Position numbers and translations under genes: made by a program. The notes under the pieces were generated by a model. The model worked only from the letters and a program-made list of their open reading frames with translations. It was not told where the DNA came from and did no database searches. Below are positions 1 to 8,216 of a DNA stretch of 64,000 nt, piece by piece. Origin of the DNA: Pseudomonas endophytica. Lineage in GTDB: Bacteria; Pseudomonadota; Gammaproteobacteria; Pseudomonadales; Pseudomonadaceae. The stretch lies in assembly GCF_001411475.1 (NCBI RefSeq), contig NZ_LLWH01000002.1, forward strand, positions 20,960-84,959, read 5' to 3'. Numbering within the stretch: position 1 is the stretch's first letter; the number at the start of each line of letters is the position of its first letter.

Positions 1-188
1 CCAAACGAGCGGCAGAAGCGGTTGACGGTCGGCTCGCTGACTGAAGCCGCCTGAGCCAGCGCAGCAATGCTGAACCGGGTCGCTTGCTGCGGGTTTTGAA
101 GGATTATTTCAGCGACTTTGCGCTCGGCCTTATTCAGGTCTTCGAGGCGGCCCTTGATTTGTTCGAGTAAATTTCGCACGCGGTCCAT
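1..188 (-). CDS. hexR: HexR transcriptional regulator, N-terminal part (runs off the window)
   Basis: Read on the minus strand from an ATG at 188 preceded by AAGGAAC. The translation begins [20 protein letters not shown] and continues with an RpiR-type helix-turn-helix ([20 protein letters not shown]). HexR is the KDPG-responsive repressor of the zwf, edd and gap promoters in Pseudomonas. The C-terminal SIS sugar-phosphate domain would lie left of base 1. It is divergent from zwf, which is the usual hexR context, and that makes the assignment firm despite only about 62 codons being visible. Confidence 0.9.
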   Translation of the reverse strand, partial: MDRVRNLLEQIKGRLEDLNKAERKVAEIILQNPQQATRFSIAALAQAASVSEPTVNRFCRSF

Positions 189-299
189 TTATGTTCCTTG
201 GTTCGGCGATGCATTAACCGTGCTAAAGCGATTCGTGAGGTGGCCTATCCTACTGATGGGCTGAGATGACCACTAGCGGGAATCTGTATTTAGAGAAAA

Positions 300-318
300 T
301 GTTGTGTTTATTACTACA
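300..318. promoter_or_regulatory. Putative HexR operator between hexR and zwf
   Basis: Imperfect palindrome TGTTGT-N7-ACTACA (5 of 6 positions symmetric) in the 195-bp divergent promoter region. HexR sites in pseudomonads are TTGT/ACAA-type palindromes, so this is the best candidate here. Inferred from sequence symmetry and position only; it does not match the published spacing exactly. Confidence 0.45.
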
Positions 319-370
319 TTTTTCCTTGAGTGATGCCTTGAAAAAAGGTATTTGTAGCTTAACTTGATAA

Positions 371-378
371 AAGAACAA
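371..378 (+). promoter_or_regulatory. Hfq/Crc-type A-rich motif before zwf
   Basis: AAGAACAA matches the AANAANAA catabolite-repression motif and lies 5 nt before the zwf ATG at 384. No clear Shine-Dalgarno sequence is visible, so Hfq/Crc binding here would cover the initiation region directly. Function is inferred. Confidence 0.45.
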
Positions 379-383
379 ACATC

Positions 384-1853
384 ATGTCTTTGATTACGGT
401 TGAACCGTGCACCTTTGCCTTGTTCGGCGCCTTGGGCGATCTGGCCTTGCGCAAACTGTTCCCTGCCTTATACCAACTGGACCGCGCGGGTTTGCTACAT
501 GCCGACACGCGCATTCTGGCGCTGGCGCGTGAGCCCGGTGATGCCCCGGCACACTTGGCGAACATTCAAAGCCACTTGCGCCGGTATGTCAGTGCCAAGG
601 AGATCGAAGATCAAGCGCTAACACGTTTTCTAGCGCGCTTGAGTTATCTGCATGTGGATTTTCTCAAGGCCGATGATTATCTGCCGCTGGCTGAAATTGC
701 CGGGACGCAACAGCGCCTTATCGCCTACTTCGCCACTCCGGCAGCGGTCTACGGTGCTATTTGCGAGAACTTGTCCAAGGTCGGCTTGGCTGACAACACC
801 CGCGTGGTGCTTGAAAAACCGATCGGTTCGGACCTCGAGTCCTCACGCAAGGTTAACGACGCGGTGGCGCAGTTCTTCCCCGAGAACCGCACCTATCGCA
901 TCGACCACTACTTGGGCAAAGAAACCGTACAAAACCTGATTGCTCTGCGCTTTGCCAACAGCCTGTTTGAAACCCAGTGGAACCAACGTTACATCTCCCA
1001 CGTTGAAATCACCGTGGCCGAGAAAGTCGGTATTGAAGGGCGCTGGGGGTACTTCGACAAGGCAGGGCAACTGCGCGACATGATTCAAAACCACTTGTTG
1101 CAGTTGCTGTGCTTGATCGCCATGGACCCGCCTGCGGACTTGTCGGCAGACAGCATTCGTGACGAGAAAGTTAAAGTGCTCAAAGCCTTGGCGCCGATCA
1201 GTGCTGAAGGTTTGACCACCCAAGTGGTTCGTGGCCAATACATTGCAGGCTACAGTGAGGGCCAGTCGGTGCCGGGTTACTTGGAAGAAGACAACTCCAA
1301 TACCCAAAGCGACACTGAAACCTTCGTCGCGCTGCGCGCAGATATCCGCAACTGGCGTTGGGCGGGTGTGCCTTTTTACCTGCGTACCGGCAAGCGCATG
1401 CCGCAGAAGCTATCGCAGATCGTGATCCACTTTAAAGAACCGTCGCATTACATTTTCGCCCCTGAACAGCGTTTGCAAATCGGCAACAAACTGATCATCC
1501 GTTTGCAGCCTGACGAAGGTATTTCCTTGCGTGTAATGACCAAGGATCAGGGGTTGGATAAAGGCATGCACCTGCGCAGCGGCCCGCTGCAATTGAACTT
1601 CTCCGACACCTATCACAGTGAACGCATCCCTGATGCTTATGAGCGTCTGCTGCTCGAAGTGATGCGCGGCAACCAGAACCTGTTTGTACGTAAAGATGAA
1701 ATTGAAGCGGCATGGACATGGTGCGACCAATTGATCGCGGGCTGGAAAAAGTCCGGTGATATGCCTAAGCCTTACGCGGCGGGTTCTTGGGGGCCAATGA
1801 GCTCCATTGCACTGATTACACGAGACGGGAGGTCTTGGTATGGCGATATCTGA
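384..1853 (+). CDS. zwf: Glucose-6-phosphate 1-dehydrogenase
   Basis: 489 aa, normal length. It oxidises glucose-6-phosphate to 6-phosphogluconolactone with NAD(P)+ in the cytoplasm, the entry step of the Entner-Doudoroff pathway. Visible signatures are the N-terminal nucleotide-binding loop FGALGDLA (residues 14-21), [11 protein letters not shown] (about 144-154) and the active-site motif RIDHYLGKE (172-180). It is first in a zwf-pgl-eda operon: its 3' end overlaps pgl by 14 bp, implying translational coupling. Upstream are a HexR-like palindrome and an A-rich Crc-type motif. The ATG at 384 lacks a strong ribosome binding site, but protein length and the conserved N-terminus support it. Confidence 0.97.
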   Translation: MSLITVEPCTFALFGALGDLALRKLFPALYQLDRAGLLHADTRILALAREPGDAPAHLANIQSHLRRYVSAKEIEDQALTRFLARLSYLHVDFLKADDYLPLAEIAGTQQRLIAYFATPAAVYGAICENLSKVGLADNTRVVLEKPIGSDLESSRKVNDAVAQFFPENRTYRIDHYLGKETVQNLIALRFANSLFETQWNQRYISHVEITVAEKVGIEGRWGYFDKAGQLRDMIQNHLLQLLCLIAMDPPADLSADSIRDEKVKVLKALAPISAEGLTTQVVRGQYIAGYSEGQSVPGYLEEDNSNTQSDTETFVALRADIRNWRWAGVPFYLRTGKRMPQKLSQIVIHFKEPSHYIFAPEQRLQIGNKLIIRLQPDEGISLRVMTKDQGLDKGMHLRSGPLQLNFSDTYHSERIPDAYERLLLEVMRGNQNLFVRKDEIEAAWTWCDQLIAGWKKSGDMPKPYAAGSWGPMSSIALITRDGRSWYGDI

Positions 1854-2553
1854 TTTGAAACTGCCTGAGGGCGTTACTGCGCACACCTTTAAGAGCCCGG
1901 TAATACTGGCCGAGGGTTTGGCGCTCAGAGTGGCCGAGCAATTGAACGACGCCATTACCCAGCAAGGCTCTGCGACGTTAGTGGTGTCTGGTGGTCGCAG
2001 CCCGGTGGCGTTTTTTCAGAGCCTGATTAAACACCCTGTGGACTGGTTGAAAGTAACGATCAGCCTTGCTGATGAGCGTTGGGTGCCGGTGGAACATGCC
2101 GACAGCAATGCCGGTTTGCTGAAAAAACATCTGCTCCAAGGCCCGGCCGCCAAAGCGCGCTTCATCGGTTTGTACAACGTTGCTGCCAGCCTCGAGGCGG
2201 CCGCCGAGCAAGCGGATCACACCTTGGCTGAGTTACCGCCCATCGACGTTTTGATTTTAGGCATGGGCGATGACGGGCACACCGCTTCGTTGTTTCCAAA
2301 CAGCCCACATCTACTCGAAGCGTTGAACCCGGACGATGCCCGTCGTTGCTGGCCGATGCTGGCCCCGACCGTGCCGCACCAACGTTTGAGCATGAGCCGC
2401 AGTCTGTTGGCGAGCGCCAAGCATACGGTGCTGTCGATACAAGGTCAGGCCAAATTAAACACCCTTAGCGATGCGCTGGGAGGCACCGACATTGCCGCCT
2501 TGCCGATTCGTGCCTTTTTGCAACCTACGTTAGAGATTTACTGGTGCCCATGA
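1840..2553 (+). CDS. pgl: 6-phosphogluconolactonase
   Basis: 237 aa. Hydrolyses 6-phosphogluconolactone to 6-phosphogluconate, following Zwf. It has the NagB/SIS-like family motifs VVSGGRSP near residue 47, SLADERWVP near 72 and [13 protein letters not shown] near 143. The start overlaps the end of zwf and a GGGAGG ribosome binding site lies inside zwf just upstream. The 3' end overlaps the longest possible eda reading frame, so the three genes form a tight operon. Confidence 0.95.
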   Translation: MAISDLKLPEGVTAHTFKSPVILAEGLALRVAEQLNDAITQQGSATLVVSGGRSPVAFFQSLIKHPVDWLKVTISLADERWVPVEHADSNAGLLKKHLLQGPAAKARFIGLYNVAASLEAAAEQADHTLAELPPIDVLILGMGDDGHTASLFPNSPHLLEALNPDDARRCWPMLAPTVPHQRLSMSRSLLASAKHTVLSIQGQAKLNTLSDALGGTDIAALPIRAFLQPTLEIYWCP

Positions 2554-2570
2554 GCCAAGGATCAGCTGCC

Positions 2571-3236
2571 ATGACAACACGCATTGCCAACGTCTCAATG
2601 GCGGAAAAAGTCGCCCTGATCGACGAGTTGTGCGCTAAAGCGCGCATTCTGCCGGTGATTACCATTGCGCGTAAGCAGGACATTTTGCCGTTGGCCGATG
2701 CGCTGGCGGCCGGTGGCCTGACCGCTCTGGAAGTCACCTTACGTTCGGAGTTTGGCCTAGATGCTATCCGTGTATTGCGTGATCAACGTCCTGAGCTGGT
2801 CACTGGCGCAGGCACTATTTTGGATCGCTCTATGTTGGCGGCTGCCGAAGCTGCCGGCTCGCAATTTATCGTCACGCCGGGCATTACCCGCGACCTGCTT
2901 GAAGCCAGTGTCGGCAGCGACATCCCACTGTTGCCGGGCATCAGCAACGCTTCCGGGATCATGGAAGGCTATGGTCTGGGCTATCGACGTTTCAAACTGT
3001 TCCCGGCTGAAGTCAGTGGTGGCGTTGCAGCGATCAAAGCGCTGGGCGGACCCTTTGGCGAAGTGAAGTTCTGCCCAACGGGTGGCGTGGGGCCAGCCAA
3101 TATCCGCAACTATATGGCGCTGAAAAACGTGATGTGCGTAGGCGGTAGCTGGATGCTCGACAGTGAGTGGATCAAAAACGGTGATTGGTCGCGTATCCAA
3201 GAGTGCACAGCTGAGGCGCTGGCATTGCTGGGTTGA
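2571..3236 (+). CDS. eda: KDPG/KHG aldolase
   Basis: 221 aa from the ATG at 2571, which gives the N-terminus MTTRIANVSMAEK expected for the Pseudomonas enzyme; an in-frame ATG at 2544 would add nine residues. Cleaves 2-keto-3-deoxy-6-phosphogluconate to pyruvate and glyceraldehyde-3-phosphate. The class I aldolase signature FKLFPAEVSGG carries the Schiff-base lysine, and the substrate loops VTPGI and FCPTGGV are present. Last gene of the zwf-pgl-eda operon, followed by a strong terminator at 3276. The KDPG dehydratase gene edd is not in this window. Confidence 0.95.
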   Translation: MTTRIANVSMAEKVALIDELCAKARILPVITIARKQDILPLADALAAGGLTALEVTLRSEFGLDAIRVLRDQRPELVTGAGTILDRSMLAAAEAAGSQFIVTPGITRDLLEASVGSDIPLLPGISNASGIMEGYGLGYRRFKLFPAEVSGGVAAIKALGGPFGEVKFCPTGGVGPANIRNYMALKNVMCVGGSWMLDSEWIKNGDWSRIQECTAEALALLG

Positions 3237-3275
3237 TCAGCGAGTAACAAATTTGTTGTGTGTTCTACGGTTTTT

Positions 3276-3304
3276 GGTGCGCTTGGTCGGCGCACCTTTT
3301 TTTT
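3276..3304 (+). terminator. Rho-independent terminator after eda
   Basis: GGTGCGC / GCGCACC stem with a 7-nt loop followed by a run of eight T residues. Ends the zwf-pgl-eda transcript. Confidence 0.85.
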
Positions 3305-3350
3305 GCCTGGCCTTTGATAGCGCGTATGTCAAAAACAAGCTGGATCGATA

Positions 3351-3503
3351 TCAAAAGATCGCAGCCTGCGGCAGCTCCTACGGGGTATTCCGAGGTTGGC
3401 TTTTAGAGCTGGAATATAAATAAGTCACCTGTAGGAGCTGCCGAGGTACGAAGGCTGCGATCTTTTAAGATCAAAAGATCGCAGCCTTCGGCAGCTCCTA
3501 CAC
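3351..3503. repeat. Cluster of three REP elements
   Basis: One REP copy (ATCGCAGCCTGCGGCAGCTC core, about 3357-3381) is followed by an inverted pair of the same family at 3429-3503. The pair faces head-to-head around TTTTAAGATCAAAAGATC, a BIME-like arrangement. The left arm of the pair has diverged (CCGAGGTACGAAGGC). Located between the eda terminator and the next gene. Confidence 0.8.
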
Positions 3504-3518
3504 GGTCATTTTGTGGTG

Positions 3519-3755
3519 TTAATGGCGAGGTTTGGGTTTCCCATGTTTAGCCCGCAATGGGTCGAGCAGATCTGAGAGTCCGTTATGGTCAATCTCTTGC
3601 ATCAGCGCCAACAAACCCCCGAGTTCGCCGTTTGGGAAGCCTTCACGTGCAAACCAGTTCAGGTATTGGCCGGGCAGGTCGGCAATGATTCGGCCTTTGT
3701 ATTTGCCGAATGGCATTTCTCGGGTGACCAGCAGTTCGAGTTTCTCGGGGTTCAT
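3519..3755 (-). CDS. DUF3820 family protein
   Basis: 78 aa with ATG at 3755. The sequence MPFGKYKGRIIADLPGQYL matches the DUF3820 family, small cytoplasmic proteins annotated as quorum-sensing-regulated virulence factors in Pseudomonas, with no firm biochemical role. The C-terminus is basic (RAKHGKPKPRH). It appears monocistronic and divergent from the DUF2383 gene at 3963. Confidence 0.8.
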   Translation of the reverse strand: MNPEKLELLVTREMPFGKYKGRIIADLPGQYLNWFAREGFPNGELGGLLALMQEIDHNGLSDLLDPLRAKHGKPKPRH

Positions 3756-3905
3756 TCAGTGGCCTTGGGTGTCTACGGCAGTAATATGAAAAATACAGGC
3801 ATTTTGCATGCAGGCCAAATGACAGTTCATGCAAAAAAACCGGATGCGGATTTTTGTGTATTTGTTAACTAATTGTTTTTAAAGGATTTATTTATTATTA
3901 AAAGC

Positions 3906-3921
3906 TGGCACGAGGACTGCA
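3906..3921 (+). promoter_or_regulatory. Sigma-54-type promoter before the DUF2383 gene
   Basis: TGGCACGAGGACTGCA matches the RpoN consensus TGGCAC-N5-TTGC with one mismatch. The invariant GG and GC dinucleotides have the required 12-nt phasing. Predicted transcription start is about 3932, leaving a leader of about 30 nt to the ATG at 3963. No enhancer-binding protein is encoded nearby. Confidence 0.6.
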
Positions 3922-3962
3922 ATCATTAATGCACGATCCTCAACTCAGCAAGGAATTGAAAA

Positions 3963-4430
3963 ATGACTGACCTCAACAAAGAAGCCATCTCTGTTCTGAA
4001 CGATCTGATCGAAACCAGCAAAGATGGTCAGGAAGGCTTCAAGACTTGCGCCGAAGATATCAAGAACCCAGAGCTTAAAGCGCTATTTGTAAAGCGCTCC
4101 GCTGACTGCGGCACCGCTGCCACAGAACTGCAGGCCGAAGTGCGTAAGTTGGGTGGCGATCCAGAGACCAGCACCAGCGTCTCGGGCGATCTGCACCGCC
4201 GCTGGGTCGACGTGAAGTCGATCTTTACCGGTAAAGATGAAGAGGCGGTGCTCAACGAAGCTGAGCGCGGTGAAGATCATGCGCTGAAGGCATACAAAGA
4301 GGCGCTGGAAAAAATCTCCAAGCACAACTTGGTAGGCATTCGCGACGTGGTTGAACGTCAGTACCTGAACGTGCAGCGTAACCACGACCAAGTTAAGGCT
4401 CTGCGTAATCAAGCTCGTGACCGTGCTTAA
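3963..4430 (+). CDS. PA2169-type four-helix-bundle protein (DUF2383)
   Basis: 155 aa. The N-terminal half (KEAISVLNDLIETSKDGQEG and following helices) matches the DUF2383/PA2169 family of ferritin-like four-helix-bundle proteins, cytoplasmic proteins linked to stationary-phase or stress conditions; the biochemical role is unknown. AAGGAATTG lies just upstream of the ATG. It is charged and helical throughout, with no signal peptide. It is monocistronic, with a sigma-54-like promoter upstream and a bidirectional terminator downstream. Confidence 0.85.
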   Translation: MTDLNKEAISVLNDLIETSKDGQEGFKTCAEDIKNPELKALFVKRSADCGTAATELQAEVRKLGGDPETSTSVSGDLHRRWVDVKSIFTGKDEEAVLNEAERGEDHALKAYKEALEKISKHNLVGIRDVVERQYLNVQRNHDQVKALRNQARDRA

Positions 4431-4443
4431 ACGCTCTAGAGTT

Positions 4444-4473
4444 AAAAAAACGCCGGCTAGCCGGCGTTTTTTT
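4444..4473. terminator. Bidirectional Rho-independent terminator
   Basis: Perfect stem ACGCCGGC/GCCGGCGT flanked by A7 on the left and T7 on the right. It can stop both the DUF2383 transcript from the left and the convergent phaJ1-like gene ending at 4479. Confidence 0.9.
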
Positions 4474-4478
4474 ATGGG

Positions 4479-4949
4479 TTAGCCAATGCTAATCGCAGGT
4501 AACGCTGTGAGGGTCACGGTTTGCTGCTTACGCGGCGCAATGATCTCGGCTTCGCCATCAACCACGATTTCTTCGCGTTGGTTGAACACGCGGGTTGCAA
4601 TACGCACGCGAAACTTAGGCAGCTTTTCCAGAATTTCAAGACGCACGGTGAGGGTGTCACCTATTTTTACCGGCTTCTGAAAGCTCATTTGTTGACCGAC
4701 ATAAATAGTGCCCGGCCCAGGCAGTTCGCAGGCCACGGCCGCGCTGATCAGTGCACCGCTGAACATGCCGTGGGCAATACGCTCTTTGAACATAGTGGCG
4801 GCTGCAAACTCAGGATCAAGATGCACCGGGTTATGGTCGCCAGACATGGCCGCAAAAAGCTGAATATCACGCTCTTCGACGTTTTTACTGTAGCTGGCAG
4901 TCTGGCCGACTTCGAGATCTTCGTACGGGGTGTTGGTAACCTGGGTCAT
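4479..4949 (-). CDS. phaJ1: MaoC-family (R)-specific enoyl-CoA hydratase, PhaJ1-type
   Basis: 156 aa, the length recalled for P. aeruginosa PhaJ1 (PA3302). It has the hot-dog-fold hydratase motif with the catalytic Asp/His pair in MSGDHNPVHLD, followed by FKERIAHGMFSGALISA. It hydrates trans-2-enoyl-CoA to (R)-3-hydroxyacyl-CoA, feeding beta-oxidation intermediates to polyhydroxyalkanoate synthesis. Its neighbours are a lipase-like hydrolase and two acyl-CoA ligases, the same gene set found beside phaJ1 in P. aeruginosa (PA3299-PA3302). Exact chain-length preference cannot be read from sequence. Confidence 0.85.
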   Translation of the reverse strand: MTQVTNTPYEDLEVGQTASYSKNVEERDIQLFAAMSGDHNPVHLDPEFAAATMFKERIAHGMFSGALISAAVACELPGPGTIYVGQQMSFQKPVKIGDTLTVRLEILEKLPKFRVRIATRVFNQREEIVVDGEAEIIAPRKQQTVTLTALPAISIG

Positions 4950-5023
4950 CTAGCACGTGTCCTGTGACGGGTGATTGGTTTAAGGTTTTGATTTTAAAGT
5001 CTTTTCTAAAGTCTGTGGCGCGC

Positions 5024-5968
5024 TTATTCACTCCGCGGCGGGCGTGAGTAGCCTAGTGCCAGATTCAGCCATGCGATCACATCAGAGGTCACATCGTCAC
5101 GGTTGGTTTCATTAAAGAGCTCATGTCGGGCGTTTGGGTAAAGGTTGAGTTGCAACTGTTCAAGCCCTGCCTTGCGTAACGCAGCGCTCAGATCGACCAA
5201 ACGCTTGCCTTCACTGACCGGGTCACGGGCGCCGCCAATGATCAGTACGGGCAGGGAAGCGTCAATTTGCACGAGATTGGACGCTTTGCTGATTTGCTGC
5301 AAGCCACCCAGCAAATCGACCCATAACTGGTTGGTGCAACGAAAACCACACAAAGGATCGTTGGCGTAGGCATCGACCTCGATGGGATCGCGACTCAGCC
5401 AGTCAAAGTGCGTGCGACTGGGTTTGAACGCTTTATTAAATGAACCGAAAGACAGCCATTCAATCAGCGCACTGCGACCTTTAGGCCCCTGACGCCAACG
5501 CTCGAGGCAGGCGATCAGGCTCGCGCTGCGGTACAACGCAACCGCCTGAAAATTCGATCCGCTGAGAATGGCACCCTTAACGCTGGCGCTGTGATCCAGT
5601 AAATACGCTTGGGCGATGTAACTGCCCATGCTGTGACCTAATACAAAAATGGGCGTGTCAGGATGCGTCTGGTTGATGTGCCGATGAAGGCACGCCACAT
5701 CGCTGACCACGGCACTCCACCCTTGGGCGTCGGCGTAATGCCCCAACGTTCCCTGTTGTGCGCTCTGGCCATGGCCGCGCTGGTCGTGGGCGTACAACCC
5801 ACAGCCGGCTTCGCTCAAGGCGTGGCCTAAACGTGCGTATCGACCGCTATGCTCCGCCATGCCATGCACCAACAAGATGATGGCCTTAGGTTTAACCTCG
5901 GGTAGCCACTGATTAGCGAAAAGACGCGTGCGGTCATTCGTCTCCAGCCAAAAGGTTTCATGGAGCAT
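5024..5968 (-). CDS. Alpha/beta hydrolase, monoacylglycerol lipase / lysophospholipase type
   Basis: 314 aa from the ATG at 5968, chosen because AAAGGAACTGCC precedes it; the frame extends ten codons further without an RBS. It has the Hydrolase_4 fold: oxyanion/HG region LLVHGMAEHSGRY, nucleophile elbow LGHSMGSYIA (Ser), acid in IIGGARDPVSEG and catalytic His in NARHELFNE. Likely hydrolyses monoacylglycerols or lysophospholipids, releasing fatty acids for the adjacent FadD enzymes. No signal peptide. Divergent from fadD2. Confidence 0.82.
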   Translation of the reverse strand: MLHETFWLETNDRTRLFANQWLPEVKPKAIILLVHGMAEHSGRYARLGHALSEAGCGLYAHDQRGHGQSAQQGTLGHYADAQGWSAVVSDVACLHRHINQTHPDTPIFVLGHSMGSYIAQAYLLDHSASVKGAILSGSNFQAVALYRSASLIACLERWRQGPKGRSALIEWLSFGSFNKAFKPSRTHFDWLSRDPIEVDAYANDPLCGFRCTNQLWVDLLGGLQQISKASNLVQIDASLPVLIIGGARDPVSEGKRLVDLSAALRKAGLEQLQLNLYPNARHELFNETNRDDVTSDVIAWLNLALGYSRPPRSE

Positions 5969-6162
5969 GGCAGTTCCTTTGCATAAGGGCGTAGCCATGT
6001 ATAGCGCATAAGCCGCATCAAAGGCGAAAACACGGTAATAAGATTCAAGATGTAAATGGCGGAGATCGACTTATTTGCCTACTACTTGATTACTGTTAAC
6101 GTCCAGCACGCTGTGCTTTTACTGCATCACGGGTGCAGACAGACATGCTCAGGTAAGAGGAT

Positions 6163-6170
6163 AAAAATAA
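6163..6170 (+). promoter_or_regulatory. Hfq/Crc-type A-rich motif at the fadD2 start
   Basis: AAAAATAA, an AANAANAA match, overlaps the first base of the fadD2 ATG and follows the GTAAGAGG ribosome binding site. Binding by Hfq/Crc would block initiation. Inferred. Confidence 0.45.
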
Positions 6171-7858
6171 TGCAACCAGACTTCTGGAATGACAAACGTC
6201 CCGCAGGCGTTCCGCTGGACATTGATATGACGGCTTTTACGTCGGTAGTGGATGTCTTTGAGCGCTCCTGCAAAAAATTTGCAGACCGGCCTGCCTTCAG
6301 TAACTTGGGCATCACCCTTACCTATGCGCAGCTTGATCGCTACAGCGCAGCGTTTGCCGGCTACCTGCAACAGCACACCACGCTGGTGCCCGGTGATCGT
6401 GTCGCTGTTCAAATGCCCAACGTCCTGCAATACCCCATTGCGGTATTCGGCGCGTTACGTGCCGGGTTAGTAGTGGTCAACACCAACCCGTTATATACCT
6501 CCCGTGAAATGCGCCATCAGTTCAAGAGTGCGGGCATACGCGCGCTGGTGTTCCTCAACATGTTTGGTCAGCGTGTGCAGGAGGTGGTCGCAGACACCGA
6601 AATCGACTATTTGATTGAAGCCAAAATGGGCGACCTGATGCCCACGCTCAAAGGTTGGGTGACCAATCTTGTGGTCGACAAGGTTAAAAAGCTCGTACCG
6701 TCTTACCACCTGCCGCAGGCCATCCCCTTCAAAACGGTCCTTGAGCAGGGTGCGGGGCATACCCTTCAACCGCAGCAAGTTCGGCTGGATGACATCGCTG
6801 TACTGCAATACACCGGCGGCACTACAGGCTTGCCGAAAGGCGCGATGCTTACTCACGGCAATTTGGTCGCTAACATGCAGCAGATTCGTGGCTGTTTGTC
6901 CCAGCATGCCGAAGACGGTTTGCCGTTGCTTAAGGAAGGTCAGGAGATCATGGTGGCGCCGTTGCCGCTCTACCATATCTATGCTTTTACCGCGAACTGC
7001 ATGTGCATGATGGTGACCGGTAATCACAACATCTTGATCACCAATCCGCGAGACATTAAAGGCTTCATCAAAGAGCTGAAAAATTGGCGTTTCAGCGCTT
7101 TCTTAGGGCTGAACACTTTGTTTGTGGCGCTGATGGATCACCCAGACTTCAAGACCTTGGATTTTTCCTCCCTCAAGCTCACTAATTCGGGCGGCACGGC
7201 GCTGGTCAAGGCCACAGCTGAGCGTTGGGAAAAACTCACTGGTTGCCGCATCGTCGAAGGCTACGGCTTAACCGAAACCTCACCGGTGGCCAGTGCCAAC
7301 CCTTACGGCGGTCATGCAAGGCTGGGTACGGTGGGCATGCCGGTGCCGGGGACCCTCATGAAAGTCATCAACGATGACGGGGCTGAGTTAGGGCTTGGGG
7401 AACGCGGCGAGCTGTGCGTCAAAGGCCCGCAAGTGATGAAGGGCTACTGGAAAAACCCCGAGGCCACCGCCGAAGTACTGGATGCCGAGGGCTGGTTCAA
7501 AACCGGTGATATTGCGGTCATTGACCCTGATGGCTTTGTGCGCATCGTTGACCGTAAAAAAGACCTGATTATCGTCTCTGGCTTTAATGTGTACCCCAAT
7601 GAAATCGAAGACATTGTGATGGCACATCCCAAAGTTGCTAACTGTGCGGTGATTGGTGTACCCGACGAGCGGACAGGTGAAGCCGTCAAATTGTTCGTCG
7701 TGCCACGCGCAGGCGGTGTGAGTGTTGAAGAGCTCAAGGCGTACTGCAAAGACAACTTCACCGGCTACAAAGTGCCCAAGCAGATTGTGGTGCGCGACTC
7801 ATTGCCCATGACGCCGGTTGGCAAGATCCTGCGCCGAGAATTACGAGATACCGCCTGA
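6170..7858 (+). CDS. fadD2: Long-chain fatty-acid-CoA ligase (FadD2)
   Basis: 562 aa from the ATG at 6170 (RBS GTAAGAGG); the upstream in-frame extension of 38 codons is rejected because MQPDFWNDKRPAG aligns with the start of the neighbouring FadD1. Activates long-chain fatty acids to acyl-CoA with ATP at the inner membrane. ANL-family motifs are present: P-loop YTGGTTGLPKGAM, GYGLTETSP, GWFKTGDIAV, DRKKDLIIVSGFN and the C-terminal lysine in PVGKILRRELR. It lies in tandem with fadD1 but has its own terminator at 7881, so the two can be expressed separately. Confidence 0.95.
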   Translation: MQPDFWNDKRPAGVPLDIDMTAFTSVVDVFERSCKKFADRPAFSNLGITLTYAQLDRYSAAFAGYLQQHTTLVPGDRVAVQMPNVLQYPIAVFGALRAGLVVVNTNPLYTSREMRHQFKSAGIRALVFLNMFGQRVQEVVADTEIDYLIEAKMGDLMPTLKGWVTNLVVDKVKKLVPSYHLPQAIPFKTVLEQGAGHTLQPQQVRLDDIAVLQYTGGTTGLPKGAMLTHGNLVANMQQIRGCLSQHAEDGLPLLKEGQEIMVAPLPLYHIYAFTANCMCMMVTGNHNILITNPRDIKGFIKELKNWRFSAFLGLNTLFVALMDHPDFKTLDFSSLKLTNSGGTALVKATAERWEKLTGCRIVEGYGLTETSPVASANPYGGHARLGTVGMPVPGTLMKVINDDGAELGLGERGELCVKGPQVMKGYWKNPEATAEVLDAEGWFKTGDIAVIDPDGFVRIVDRKKDLIIVSGFNVYPNEIEDIVMAHPKVANCAVIGVPDERTGEAVKLFVVPRAGGVSVEELKAYCKDNFTGYKVPKQIVVRDSLPMTPVGKILRRELRDTA

Positions 7859-7880
7859 TTTGTTCAGGTAGGCGACAAAC

Positions 7881-7911
7881 GCCCGTTTGCTTTCGGCTGA
7901 CGGGCTTTTTT
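7881..7911 (+). terminator. Terminator after fadD2
   Basis: GCCCGT / ACGGGC stem with a 13-nt loop and a T-tract. The rest of the 358-bp gap to fadD1 (7912-8216) shows no coding region; it presumably holds the separate fadD1 promoter and leader. Confidence 0.7.
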
Positions 7912-8216
7912 ATTGCGTCCTGAAATAACAGGGTAGAGCGCTCTAATCGTCGGCAACGGCCCTGTAACCCCTTGTTTAAAGGGCTCGTGACTGGAATAGT
8001 GCTTGAGCTCTAATGGTGACTTAGGATTGTAGGACAGTCAGAAATGTGACGCTAGCACCCTTTTTTGGCTCTAGGCGACCTTTGGCAAAGCTGCTACTCT
8101 CGGCGCGCTTTGTGACTTCTCGGTAAGTAAAAAGCCAGAATTTCCAGTACAAAATCAAACAAATAATAACCGCACAAATGCGGTGAAGAATTCGCGACGC
8201 TGAGGAGTGGGCTTCC

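Noticed and set aside
3429..3503. Possible CRISPR-like repeat/spacer arrangement from repeated GCAGCCTGCGGCAG units
   Set aside because: Copies are inverted pairs scattered through the window, the pattern of REP elements; there are no regular spacers or cas genes.
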